A stretch of DNA of 64,000 bases, taken from the NCBI GenBank assembly GCA_015222055.1, contig JADFUR010000097.1:18322-82321 (forward strand), given 5' to 3'. Positions 35,706-44,360 of the stretch are shown here, piece after piece (the first letter of the stretch is position 1; every line of letters starts with the position of its first letter). Made by a program: the position numbers and the translations under genes. The notes under the pieces are model-generated. The model was not told where the DNA came from, ran no database searches, and worked only from the letters and a program-made list of their open reading frames with translations. The DNA is from Bacteroidota bacterium (GTDB taxonomy: Bacteria; Bacteroidota; Bacteroidia; Bacteroidales; B39-G9).

Positions 35706-37151
35706 TTTTTCATCACCATCATCACTTTCTTTTGTGTTTTTATAATACACATCTAAAGCAACAATAATGGCTGTAAATCCCCAAAAAGGAACAGTCGCTT
35801 TATCCATATCTAAAAAATTATTTAAGAATCCATGTATATAGTATGTCGTTAAACCCAGCAATGCTATAAGCGACAACATTTTGACTTTTTTGTTTTGAGA
35901 TTTTGAATAAACATTTACAGCAGTATAAATAGTAGTAATAATTATCAAAAGTATTGAAATTAGTCCAAAAATACCTGATTCTGCTAGTGGCCCAAGATAT
36001 TCGCTATGTGCATTACCTTTGTTTCCTTCGTTTGTACTAATAATAGTTTTTTCATATGATAGTTGAAAAGGAGCATATTTAAACATATAAGTTCCCGGTC
36101 CCCAACCAAAAAAAGGTTTCTTTTTAAACATTCTGATTGCACAATTCCATCTATTTATTCTTTCAAGATTTGAGGCATCAGAAGATACATTTGTAATTGA
36201 TTTAATGTGATTTTCTACATTAACTGAGGAATCTTGTTTGTTTCTTTGGAGTTGTATTAAAATTTGTGATTCAAACGCAAAACCCAACAATAAAATTATG
36301 CCAGCAAATAATGCAACTCTTCGAAATTTAATTTTCAATTTTATAATAATCCATACTCCAAATGCACCAATAACTCCAACCCAAGCTGCACGTGAATATG
36401 ATAGTAGGAGTGCTATTGTGAAAATTATGAGAAGTATCCAACTTAATAATTTTTTTCGTGAAGTGTTGCTTTTATTTGTCGTAAACCCAACAATAACAGG
36501 AATAAACATTGCTAAAATTGCTCCATACGAAGTGTGATCTTTGTAAAATGGATTTGCTGCCCAATGAGCAATTTTTTTATCAAGCAAGCCATATTGTGCG
36601 TGACGTGTAACGGCATATATTATCACAAATAGTAAAGGAATAATATAGAGCCATAAATATCGATAAAAATTTTTTTTATTTTTAAATAATTGAGTCGATA
36701 GAAAAAATAATGGTATTATAAAACAAAGACGGGAAATCAAAAGTTTAAAAGATACAATTGGCATTGTGCTTGTAACTGATGTAACAAATAGACATAATAT
36801 ATAAAGGTAAATAGCAATAGAAACAGGATGATAAAGAATTTTTTTGTCAAATGATTTGTCGAGTAATAATTTAAAGATGAAAATAATTGTCAAACCCATA
36901 AGTAATGGTTCTGTAGGTAAGTTCATATCAAAATCTAAATTCTCATACAATTCGTGCAGAGGAATAGAAAGTGGTGTGAGGAAAACTATTAATAGTAATA
37001 ATTTATCGTAATAAAAAAAAGCGAGTATAATTATTAATAAAACTACAGGTGCAATACAAAATAAATACATTTCTTTTGAAATAAAAAAAGCATTTATTGC
37101 AACAAAAAGTAAAGAAATGATATAAACCCATTTGTTAGCTTTGTCTTTCAT
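35685..37151 (-). CDS. O-antigen ligase/polymerase family membrane protein
   Basis: Wzy/WaaL-type protein with about eleven membrane helices and a large periplasmic loop (residues ~300-370) that carries RWNCAIRMFKKKPFFGWGPG and the conserved histidine in NAHSEYLGPLAESGIFGL. It either polymerises or ligates polysaccharide at the periplasmic face; these cannot be told apart by sequence. It follows the Wzz-like gene on the same strand, which favours a polysaccharide assembly role. Confidence 0.87.
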   Translation of the reverse strand: MKDKANKWVYIISLLFVAINAFFISKEMYLFCIAPVVLLIIILAFFYYDKLLLLIVFLTPLSIPLHELYENLDFDMNLPTEPLLMGLTIIFIFKLLLDKSFDKKILYHPVSIAIYLYILCLFVTSVTSTMPIVSFKLLISRLCFIIPLFFLSTQLFKNKKNFYRYLWLYIIPLLFVIIYAVTRHAQYGLLDKKIAHWAANPFYKDHTSYGAILAMFIPVIVGFTTNKSNTSRKKLLSWILLIIFTIALLLSYSRAAWVGVIGAFGVWIIIKLKIKFRRVALFAGIILLLGFAFESQILIQLQRNKQDSSVNVENHIKSITNVSSDASNLERINRWNCAIRMFKKKPFFGWGPGTYMFKYAPFQLSYEKTIISTNEGNKGNAHSEYLGPLAESGIFGLISILLIIITTIYTAVNVYSKSQNKKVKMLSLIALLGLTTYYIHGFLNNFLDMDKATVPFWGFTAIIVALDVYYKNTKESDDGDEKLFKVNS

Positions 37152-37245
37152 TTATTAGTGTTTGTGTATTTTGAAATTAAATCACCAACTATTTTTTTAA
37201 TAGCATGAATATAATTATTGTAAAAAAAATATAAATAAATTTGAG

Positions 37246-38265
37246 TTAAAAATTTTTAAAGATTTCGGTTTTTTTTAAATTATCAACAATAAGAAGCAAT
37301 AGCAACGCTAAAATAAAAGTTGATATTGTTGATAGAGTAACAATTAACCATCTAACCGGATATGATTTTTTTTCGGCAATTTGTGCATTGTTAACAATAA
37401 ATTTATGAGACAAATCCTGATAAGCATCTACTTGAGCTTCTGCATACTTTTCTTTTAAAGAACTTAATTGTTTTTTTTCAAATTCCAGATAATTTGTTAT
37501 TGATACAAAAGGGCCTCCGTATTTTGCAAGAATATCAAGTTGCTTTTTTAATTTATTGGACGCTTCTGTGTTTCCTGCAATTATTGCTTGAGCATAACCG
37601 TCGCTAATTACTTCCGATTGTGTATCATAGTCAAGAATCCCTAAGCGTCGCATTCCCTGAAGAGAATCTTCAAGAACTTGAATTTGATTCGTTAAAGAAA
37701 AATATTGCTGTTCAACAATTTTTAATGCTTTAAAGGCTCTTTTTTTTTGCATTTTATTCATTGTAGTATCAATAAATGAAGATACATCGTTAGCCATACC
37801 TGCAGCTAGTTTTGGATCTGTGTCAAGAACTTTTATTTCTATCGACATGAATTTTGTAGGGGAAAAAGAAAAATTTTTATCAAATTCTCTGTTAAGTTTT
37901 GTTAATGGATAAGCCGATGATGTATCAATATTATAGTGTTCAATTAAGTTGTATTTTTTAATAATCATGTTTCTTATATCATCAGAATGCAATATTTGCA
38001 AGAGTTGCTCTACTTCCTCCTCTTCACCAAATTTCAAAATGTCTTTTGATGATACATTGTCTCTTAATAAATCTTGAGAGATTGAGCTTGATGATGTAGG
38101 AAACAAAATTACTGATGATTCGTATCTGGGTTTTATTGTGTATGAAACAATAATTGAAACAATAATTGCAATAAAAGTTAATATTAGTAAAGGTTTCCTT
38201 TTTTTATATGCAAAAACAATAATATTGCTTGAGTTGAAATTTATTTGATTCTCAGAACTATTCAT
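37246..38265 (-). CDS. Wzz-type polysaccharide chain-length determinant
   Basis: Inner-membrane co-polymerase. An N-terminal helix (~29-49, LLILTFIAIIVSIIVSYTI), a periplasmic Wzz domain (RYESSVILFPTSSSS onwards) with extended coiled-coil segments at ~170-290, and a C-terminal helix (~303-326) give the usual hairpin topology. No C-terminal tyrosine kinase domain is present. It precedes the O-antigen ligase-like gene with 94 bases between. Confidence 0.88.
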   Translation of the reverse strand: MNSSENQINFNSSNIIVFAYKKRKPLLILTFIAIIVSIIVSYTIKPRYESSVILFPTSSSSISQDLLRDNVSSKDILKFGEEEEVEQLLQILHSDDIRNMIIKKYNLIEHYNIDTSSAYPLTKLNREFDKNFSFSPTKFMSIEIKVLDTDPKLAAGMANDVSSFIDTTMNKMQKKRAFKALKIVEQQYFSLTNQIQVLEDSLQGMRRLGILDYDTQSEVISDGYAQAIIAGNTEASNKLKKQLDILAKYGGPFVSITNYLEFEKKQLSSLKEKYAEAQVDAYQDLSHKFIVNNAQIAEKKSYPVRWLIVTLSTISTFILALLLLLIVDNLKKTEIFKNF

Positions 38266-38293
38266 AGTTAATAGGTATAAAATTTAATTTTGA

Positions 38294-38301
38294 CAAAAGT
38301 A
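38294..38301 (-). promoter_or_regulatory. Bacteroidota -7 box (TACTTTTG) before wzz-like gene
   Basis: On the minus strand TACTTTTG matches TAnnTTTG and lies 28 bases before the wzz ATG, so wzz and the ligase gene are likely one transcript. Confidence 0.5.
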
Positions 38302-38628
38302 AAAAATAAAAAACATCATCTAAATAAAAAATTGGAAAAGTTTAATGTTTAACGTTTAGTGTTATAACGAAATGGATGCTTTATTGCATCAATCTTTTAA
38401 TTTATTATTAATTCTATTTAATGTTAAAACTTTAAATATTAGTGCTTTATTGTGCGTCACAATAGCCTTTATTAGTGGTACGTTATTCTTAATTTCCATA
38501 TACTTATCTTTCAAATTTTTTTCAATTTTTATTTTTTTCTTTAGTTGGTAAGATATACTCTTTTCCGATTTTTTTCGTTATGTGTATGACTTTAATATTT
38601 GCGTTTTGCGAGTTTTGAATCATAATTT
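38302..38628. other. Non-coding gap between hsdR and wzz
   Basis: No gene, tRNA or clear terminator is seen in these ~330 A/T-rich bases. They contain frequent stop codons in all frames. Confidence 0.5.
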
Positions 38629-41600
38629 TTACGGATTAATTTTTTCATGTTTGTTCGTTTCAACTAATGTATCAAAAATAAATTCTTTATATCTCCTTTG
38701 AAAGTCTTTGTCTTGTGTGAACTTTTTAAATATTTCTGTTTGACTGAATAAATACTGTTGTATCATTTCTTCTAATTTTTTATCAGAAGTGATTTTCGCA
38801 TTCTGTTTGTCAGAATATTTAACGGCATCCATTATTTCTTTATTTGCTTTCATCTCAGCAGGTAGTTGCTCTCTTAAAATTTTTTGTGCTTTATCTTTGT
38901 CTGTCCATTCTATATCACCAAATTTTTGATTAAAAACGCTCAATATGTTTTCAAGGGTGTCTAATTCTGGTTCAGTTTCACCGCCACAAACTCCAACCGG
39001 AATTGGGTTTACTTCGCCAGAATTATCTTTTAAAGTAATATCTTCTGTTTTTATTTTAGAAGGTCGATAACTATCCATATTTATTGCCTCCAAAATACCT
39101 TCTGAAAGGTCGTCGGATTGCTCTATAAATAATTTTGGAACTAAGAATTTTAAATACCACCATAGCATTTCCCACTCTTGATTATTAAAGTCTAAGATTT
39201 TGCTTAAATAACTATAAACTCTTAAAAATGATTTTGCTTTTACCTTAAAGTCAATTTGTTTATCTTTATCTAAATCGTGCTTAAAAATATGAGCAGAATT
39301 GTCAATTATTGGATCAAGTTTTGTGCGGTCTTCACCGTTTACATATTTTTTAAAGAAGTCAGAAATTTGATATTCATTGTAAACATCAAACGTTTCAAGA
39401 GAATCAACCAAATCATTGAGTTTATTTGGATTAGTTTCTTCGCTAAGGATTGTTGAAGTATAGTAAGGTTCAAATGCTTCTTTTATTTCTTCTGCTTCAT
39501 TAAAAAAGTCTAAAACAAATGTGTTTTTTTTGTAAGGTCTTTTTGCTCGATTAAGTCTTGAAAGTGTTTGAACTGCCTGAACTCCTGCTAATTTTTTATC
39601 AACATACATGGTATGTAACAGAGGCTGGTCAAATCCTGTTTGATATTTATTTGCCACAATTAAAAAACGATACTCACTCTTTTTAAAATTTTTTGGAACA
39701 TCATTTTTATAACTTTTAAAGTTATTCATTCCTGTTTCGGTGTAATCAATTCCTTTGTAGTTTTTTGTTCCGGAAAATGCTACTATTGCTTTATATGGTG
39801 ATTTTATTTTTTTTAAATACTTATCAAAAGCTTGTTTATATTTTATTGCGGAAACAATACCTTTAGTTACAAGCATTGCTTTTGCTTCGCCTTTTATTAA
39901 ATGCTTAACATTTTTATGAAAATGGTCAATCATTATTTTTGCTTTTTCGGAAATGGCAAATTCATTGCCTTCTACATAAGCCCTTAATTTTTTTTGAGCC
40001 TGTTTTGTGTCAAATTCAGGATTGTCTTCAACGGCTTTTATTAATTTGTAATATGAATTGTAAGTTGTGTAATTTTTTAGTACATCTAAAATAAATTCTT
40101 CTTCAATGGCTTGTTTCATCGAGTAATTGTGAAAAGCATAAAATTTTGTTTTTTCTTCTCCATTTTCATCGGTATAAGTATCTTTTGATTTAAGCCCAAA
40201 TGTTTCTAATGTTTTATTTTTAGGTGTGGCAGTAAAAGCGAAATAAGAACCATTGGTAATCATTTTTCGGCTTTCAATCATTTCATTAATTTTGTCTTCG
40301 TATGATGGTTCTTCCTCGTCTTCTTTATTATCATTATTTTTATTGGCAAGAGCAGCGTTCATTTTTGCCGATGTTTGTCCGCTTTGGCTACTGTGTGCTT
40401 CATCAATTACAATGGCAAAAGTAGAAGCAGGCATTTCTCCCATTTCTTCTAATAAAAAAGGGAAGGTTTGAATAGTACAAATAATTACTTTCTTGCGATT
40501 GGCAAAGGCTTCTTTTAATTGATTGGTTTTACTACCGCCAACTCCCGTTATGGCTTCAACAATTCCTCGTTTGGGTGCAAATTGTTTTATCTCATCACGC
40601 AATTGTTTGTCGAGAATTGTACGGTCGGTTACTACAATAACCGAGTTGAAAAGATGATTCTCGCCAGATGCATCGAACAGTCCGTGTAATTGGTGGCTTA
40701 ACCAAGCAATAGACTTTGATTTGCCGGAACCTGCCGAATGCTGAATTAAATATCGCTTGCCAATACCATTTTCTTTTGCATGAGCCAAAATAGCCCTTAC
40801 TGCTGTAATTTGATGATACCTCGGAAAAATCATCTTCCTTTTTGTTTTTCCGGTATCTTCATCTTTTTCTTCAATTACCTGTGCAAATTTGAAGATGATG
40901 TTTGAAAGTGAATTTTTGCTTAATATTTCTTCCCATAAATAATGAGTTTTTAGTCCGTCTGGATTTACCGGATTTCCGGCACCAAACTCGCCGGTTGATT
41001 TGCCATTATTCAAACCCTTATTGAAAGGCATAAAGAAAGACTGCTTGCCTCTTAATTCGGTGGTCATATAAACCAATTCGGTATCGGCTGCAAAATGTAC
41101 CATACAACGGGCAAACGAAAATATTTTTTCTTTCGGGTCTCTGTCGTTTTGGTATTGACGAATTCCGTTGTGAACAGTTTGTCCGCTCAAAGGATTTTTC
41201 AATTCTGTTGTAATTATCGGTATTCCATTTATGAATATGGTAAGGTCTAAACGGTTTGCATTGTCTTTACTGTAAACCAGTTCTTGGGTAACCGAAAAAA
41301 TATTGGCTTTGTATTTATCTATGTCTTTTGAATTATAAACAGATGCTGGCTGACGATAAAAAAGGTCAATGGTTTTGTCGAAATGTTTAACACCTTTACG
41401 TAAAACTTCAATTACGCCCAGCGTGCTAATTTTTTTATCTAAGCGAACCAAAAATGCACGCTCGCCTTTGCGTTGTATCATTTCGTATTTTTCGGGCTGA
41501 GTTTGCTCAATAAACGAAAACAGTTGTTTTGCGTTGATGCAAAATTCTTTATCAAAATCACTCGAAACACTTTCTACATAACCGCCTTTTGTGGTAAGTT

Positions 41601-41652
41601 CGTTTACAATGAATTTTTGAAAACCTTTTTCTGATGTATCAGTAAATTTCAT
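38629..41652 (-). CDS. hsdR: Type I restriction enzyme, R subunit
   Basis: Motor and nuclease subunit of a type I restriction-modification complex. The N-terminal HSDR_N nuclease has the PD-(D/E)xK core in DLTIFINGIPIITTELKNPL (residues ~122-141). The SF2 translocase has Walker A HSAGSGKSKSIAWLSHQL, DEAH box VIDEAHSSQSG and FAFTATPKN, with motif VI region QTLSRLNRAKRPYKK. A C-terminal helical domain contacts HsdM. Length (1007 aa) is full and no key motif is lost. It starts 4 bases after the rhuM gene and is the last gene of the operon. Confidence 0.96.
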   Translation of the reverse strand: MKFTDTSEKGFQKFIVNELTTKGGYVESVSSDFDKEFCINAKQLFSFIEQTQPEKYEMIQRKGERAFLVRLDKKISTLGVIEVLRKGVKHFDKTIDLFYRQPASVYNSKDIDKYKANIFSVTQELVYSKDNANRLDLTIFINGIPIITTELKNPLSGQTVHNGIRQYQNDRDPKEKIFSFARCMVHFAADTELVYMTTELRGKQSFFMPFNKGLNNGKSTGEFGAGNPVNPDGLKTHYLWEEILSKNSLSNIIFKFAQVIEEKDEDTGKTKRKMIFPRYHQITAVRAILAHAKENGIGKRYLIQHSAGSGKSKSIAWLSHQLHGLFDASGENHLFNSVIVVTDRTILDKQLRDEIKQFAPKRGIVEAITGVGGSKTNQLKEAFANRKKVIICTIQTFPFLLEEMGEMPASTFAIVIDEAHSSQSGQTSAKMNAALANKNNDNKEDEEEPSYEDKINEMIESRKMITNGSYFAFTATPKNKTLETFGLKSKDTYTDENGEEKTKFYAFHNYSMKQAIEEEFILDVLKNYTTYNSYYKLIKAVEDNPEFDTKQAQKKLRAYVEGNEFAISEKAKIMIDHFHKNVKHLIKGEAKAMLVTKGIVSAIKYKQAFDKYLKKIKSPYKAIVAFSGTKNYKGIDYTETGMNNFKSYKNDVPKNFKKSEYRFLIVANKYQTGFDQPLLHTMYVDKKLAGVQAVQTLSRLNRAKRPYKKNTFVLDFFNEAEEIKEAFEPYYTSTILSEETNPNKLNDLVDSLETFDVYNEYQISDFFKKYVNGEDRTKLDPIIDNSAHIFKHDLDKDKQIDFKVKAKSFLRVYSYLSKILDFNNQEWEMLWWYLKFLVPKLFIEQSDDLSEGILEAINMDSYRPSKIKTEDITLKDNSGEVNPIPVGVCGGETEPELDTLENILSVFNQKFGDIEWTDKDKAQKILREQLPAEMKANKEIMDAVKYSDKQNAKITSDKKLEEMIQQYLFSQTEIFKKFTQDKDFQRRYKEFIFDTLVETNKHEKINP

Positions 41653-41656
41653 AGGC

Positions 41657-42679
41657 TTATTCTTCTAATTTTTTCATTTCTCTATCAAAATCCGAAATGT
41701 GTAATTTCTCTTGATTGGGACGATATTTTTCAAATTCGTTTTCGGCAAAAGTTTTTGCAACAGCCGCTGTTACTTTGCCCGTATTTTTTAAAATGTCTTC
41801 TTGATTAAATTCCAGAAAAGCATCTAATTTTACCGCCCATTCTTTCATAGTTGTAGGTATGTTTTTTTCTGCCTGATGCTCGGCATAATCAAGATACATG
41901 GTAACAATTCGATTGAGTGGTTTTAACTCTTTTTCGGTAAGATAGTTCTTGGCAATGGCAACATCACTTTTTCTAATTTTTCCTTTGGGTGAATTTTTCC
42001 ATGAAGTTAATCCCATTTTTTCTTTTGTGTGATTGGCTCTGCTAATGATTATTTCGGCAGCTGTTTGTTTTGTTATTGCCCAGTGTAGTTTATTTTGCAC
42101 GGTGGCAAAAAATATTTTTGTGGTCTCACTGTTCACATTATAGTCAATACTGCATTCTGAATAAATATCTGTAATTTTTTGATATACACGCCTTTCGCTA
42201 CTGCGTATGTCTCGTATCTTTTCTAACTGCTCATCGAAATAATCTTTGCCAAATATGGGGGTGGGATTTTTTAAGCGTTCCACATCCATAGTGTAGCCTT
42301 TAATAATAAATTCTTTGAGAACCTGGGTAGCCCAAATTCTAAACTGTGTGGCACGGTGAGAGTTTACCCTGTAACCCACAGCAATAATAGCATCAAGATT
42401 AAAAAAATCGACTTTCCTTTTAACCTGTCTGCCACTTTCGTTTTGAACTGTTTCCATAATGGAAACAGTTGCCTCACGATTCAGTTCCCCGCTTTCAAAA
42501 ATATTGTTTAAATGTTTTGATATTGCCGGAACATTAACATCAAAAAGTTGTGCCATTTTTTTTTGTGGCAGCCATATTGTTTCGTTCCGCAGCAATACAT
42601 CTACTTTAATATCACCGTTTGGCGATTTATAAAGCAAAAACTCGGTGAGCTTGTCGTTATTTTTTATTTCTTTACTCAT
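41657..42679 (-). CDS. RhuM family protein inside type I RM operon
   Basis: The RhuM family (named from a Salmonella virulence-island protein) has unknown activity. Residues ~13-130 carry its characteristic order: WLPQKKMAQLFDVNVPAISKHL (HTH-like), VKRKVDFFNLDAIIAVGYRV, and RATQFRIWATQVLKEFIIKG. A C-terminal half with helices (~150-330) includes a TKIFFATVQNKLHWAITKQT stretch. It overlaps hsdS by 4 bases (ATGA) and ends 4 bases before hsdR, so it is translated with the RM genes. It may be an accessory defence or regulatory protein. Confidence 0.88.
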   Translation of the reverse strand: MSKEIKNNDKLTEFLLYKSPNGDIKVDVLLRNETIWLPQKKMAQLFDVNVPAISKHLNNIFESGELNREATVSIMETVQNESGRQVKRKVDFFNLDAIIAVGYRVNSHRATQFRIWATQVLKEFIIKGYTMDVERLKNPTPIFGKDYFDEQLEKIRDIRSSERRVYQKITDIYSECSIDYNVNSETTKIFFATVQNKLHWAITKQTAAEIIISRANHTKEKMGLTSWKNSPKGKIRKSDVAIAKNYLTEKELKPLNRIVTMYLDYAEHQAEKNIPTTMKEWAVKLDAFLEFNQEDILKNTGKVTAAVAKTFAENEFEKYRPNQEKLHISDFDREMKKLEE

Positions 42680-43881
42680 AATTCACCATTCATATTTAAA
42701 TCGGGTTTACCTGCCCTTTCGGCAGGCACTTTTAAGTCGCCGGTTACCACTTGTGTAATTAAACTCTCTTGGTATTCTTTGATTTTTTTGATTTCTGTTT
42801 GGGCTTTGGTAATTGCATTGTTAATCGTTGATAATTTAACCTCTATATTATTAACTATTTTTTTTTGTTGATTTCTATCGCTTGTAAAATTTGTGTATTT
42901 GTTTTTAACCAAAGTGCCTGTTATTAATGGTTGAGCGTTGGCAAATGAAAGTTTATTTAAGTCGACTGCTTTAAGTACATAGTAAACATATTTATAAAAG
43001 TTATTTGTATTGGCAAACATTGCATTATCGTTTACCCATATTTTATTTACTGAATAATGGACATTCCCACATAGAGCTCCAACTCTTCCAATAACCAGTG
43101 TTTCTTTGTCGTTATTGTATGAATTGTAGTAGCCTAATACTCCATTACCACCATATACCTGAAAGTCTCCTTCTGATGTAATTAAATCAGAAGGAATTCC
43201 ATCACCATTTTGAATTCTTAATACATATTTAAGTTTGATTTTATTTGAAATCTTATTTATTTCAGTTATTATTTCTGATTTTCTTCTTTCCTCCAACAAC
43301 TCAATCAGTCGTTCTTTTTTGCTGATAAACTCTTGTGTTTTTTTTGTTTTTCGGTCGAGATATTCAACAATTGTGTTTTGGGTTTCTAATGGGGGTACTA
43401 TGCTGTACATTCGTTTGAAATCTTTGTATCTCAAACTTAATTGGTCGTCAACTATTCCATAAGAAATTCGTTTGCTATAATTTGTATAAAATCCTGTACG
43501 AAACATAAAATGAAAATATTTTGAATTGATTTTCATTTTTGGATTAAGTATTACATAAGCGGGGCTTGATATTCCATTGTATTGAGAGTAACCTAACGCA
43601 CCTTGCCACATTCTCATTTTGTTGTAAGCAATATCTCCAACTTTTATGAGTTTATACTTACTTTTATCTTCGTTGCTACTGTCTTTTTTTATGTCAACAT
43701 CGGCTTGTTTTATTACGCCTTTTCTAATTGTAACCGACAATAATTCTTCATCAACAAAGTCTCTTTCAATTCTTTCCTGAAAGATGGCAATATTGGGTAG
43801 AAGTTGCCAATCAACAGGCAATTCATTTACGTAATCGTAATCAACAGGTTTATATTTTTTATATGCTTTTAATTTATTCAT
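42676..43881 (-). CDS. hsdS: Type I restriction enzyme, specificity (S) subunit
   Basis: Determines the DNA sequence recognised by the methylase and nuclease. Two target-recognition domains are visible: TRD1 ~20-165, followed by the conserved helix VPPLETQNTIVEYLDRKTKK; TRD2 ~215-350, followed by NQQKKIVNNIEVKLSTINNA and a coiled-coil end with YQESLITQVVTGDLKV. The last ~17 residues (VPAERAGKPDLNMNGEL) read through a palindromic dispersed repeat (CCTGCC at 42710, GGCAGG at 42721), so the tail was probably added by element insertion. Length 401 aa is normal. Confidence 0.93.
   Translation of the reverse strand: MNKLKAYKKYKPVDYDYVNELPVDWQLLPNIAIFQERIERDFVDEELLSVTIRKGVIKQADVDIKKDSSNEDKSKYKLIKVGDIAYNKMRMWQGALGYSQYNGISSPAYVILNPKMKINSKYFHFMFRTGFYTNYSKRISYGIVDDQLSLRYKDFKRMYSIVPPLETQNTIVEYLDRKTKKTQEFISKKERLIELLEERRKSEIITEINKISNKIKLKYVLRIQNGDGIPSDLITSEGDFQVYGGNGVLGYYNSYNNDKETLVIGRVGALCGNVHYSVNKIWVNDNAMFANTNNFYKYVYYVLKAVDLNKLSFANAQPLITGTLVKNKYTNFTSDRNQQKKIVNNIEVKLSTINNAITKAQTEIKKIKEYQESLITQVVTGDLKVPAERAGKPDLNMNGEL
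42710..42726. repeat. CCTGCCCTTTCGGCAGG palindrome in hsdS 3' end
   Basis: Perfect 6-bp arms around CTTTC. This is the core of a short dispersed palindrome often seen in Bacteroidota genomes (recognised from memory), here read in frame as PAERAGK at the end of HsdS. Confidence 0.6.
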
Positions 43882-43898
43882 TGTCAGAATTAGGATTA

Positions 43899-44318
43899 TT
43901 AGGATTTGATGATTTTAGGATTATTTTTAATGTATTCTTTATTTTCCGGATGATTAACATTGTACACTCTTTTGAATTGAAGACTTTTAGAACCGAAATT
44001 AATTAATAATCCAATTGGTAAATTATATGCCTGACAATAATTCATTGCTTGAGCAAGGTGCACTTCTTCCAACTTTATGAGTGCTTTTATTTCTACCATA
44101 ATATTATTTTCAACAAAAAAGTCAACCCTTCTGGTTCCAATATCAAAATCATCATAATAAATTTTCATCTCCATTTCTCTTTGATAACTTAAACCTTGTT
44201 TTTTCATCTCAATGGATAAAGCTCTTTGGTAAATTACTTCCTGAAACCCATTACCCAGTGTACTATGAACTTTCATTGCACAACCAATAATTTTATGTGT
44301 TAATTCTTCATGTTTCAT
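43899..44318 (-). CDS. GxxExxY protein (PD-(D/E)xK-like)
   Basis: This small family of unknown function is named for its motif, seen here as GNGFQEVIYQRAL (residues ~22-34). The core RRVDFFVENNIMVEIKAL has the D...ExK arrangement of PD-(D/E)xK nucleases. Length 139 aa is slightly above the usual. It sits between hsdM and hsdS, flanked on both sides by repeated AGGATTATTAGGATTT-like sequence (43886-43925) and AAAATCC (44331). Such placement suggests an inserted cassette rather than a subunit of the RM enzyme. Its activity here is unknown. Confidence 0.85.
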   Translation of the reverse strand: MKHEELTHKIIGCAMKVHSTLGNGFQEVIYQRALSIEMKKQGLSYQREMEMKIYYDDFDIGTRRVDFFVENNIMVEIKALIKLEEVHLAQAMNYCQAYNLPIGLLINFGSKSLQFKRVYNVNHPENKEYIKNNPKIIKS

Positions 44319-44360
44319 TATCTTAAAATCCTTTAATTTATGAATTCTAATTCAGACACT

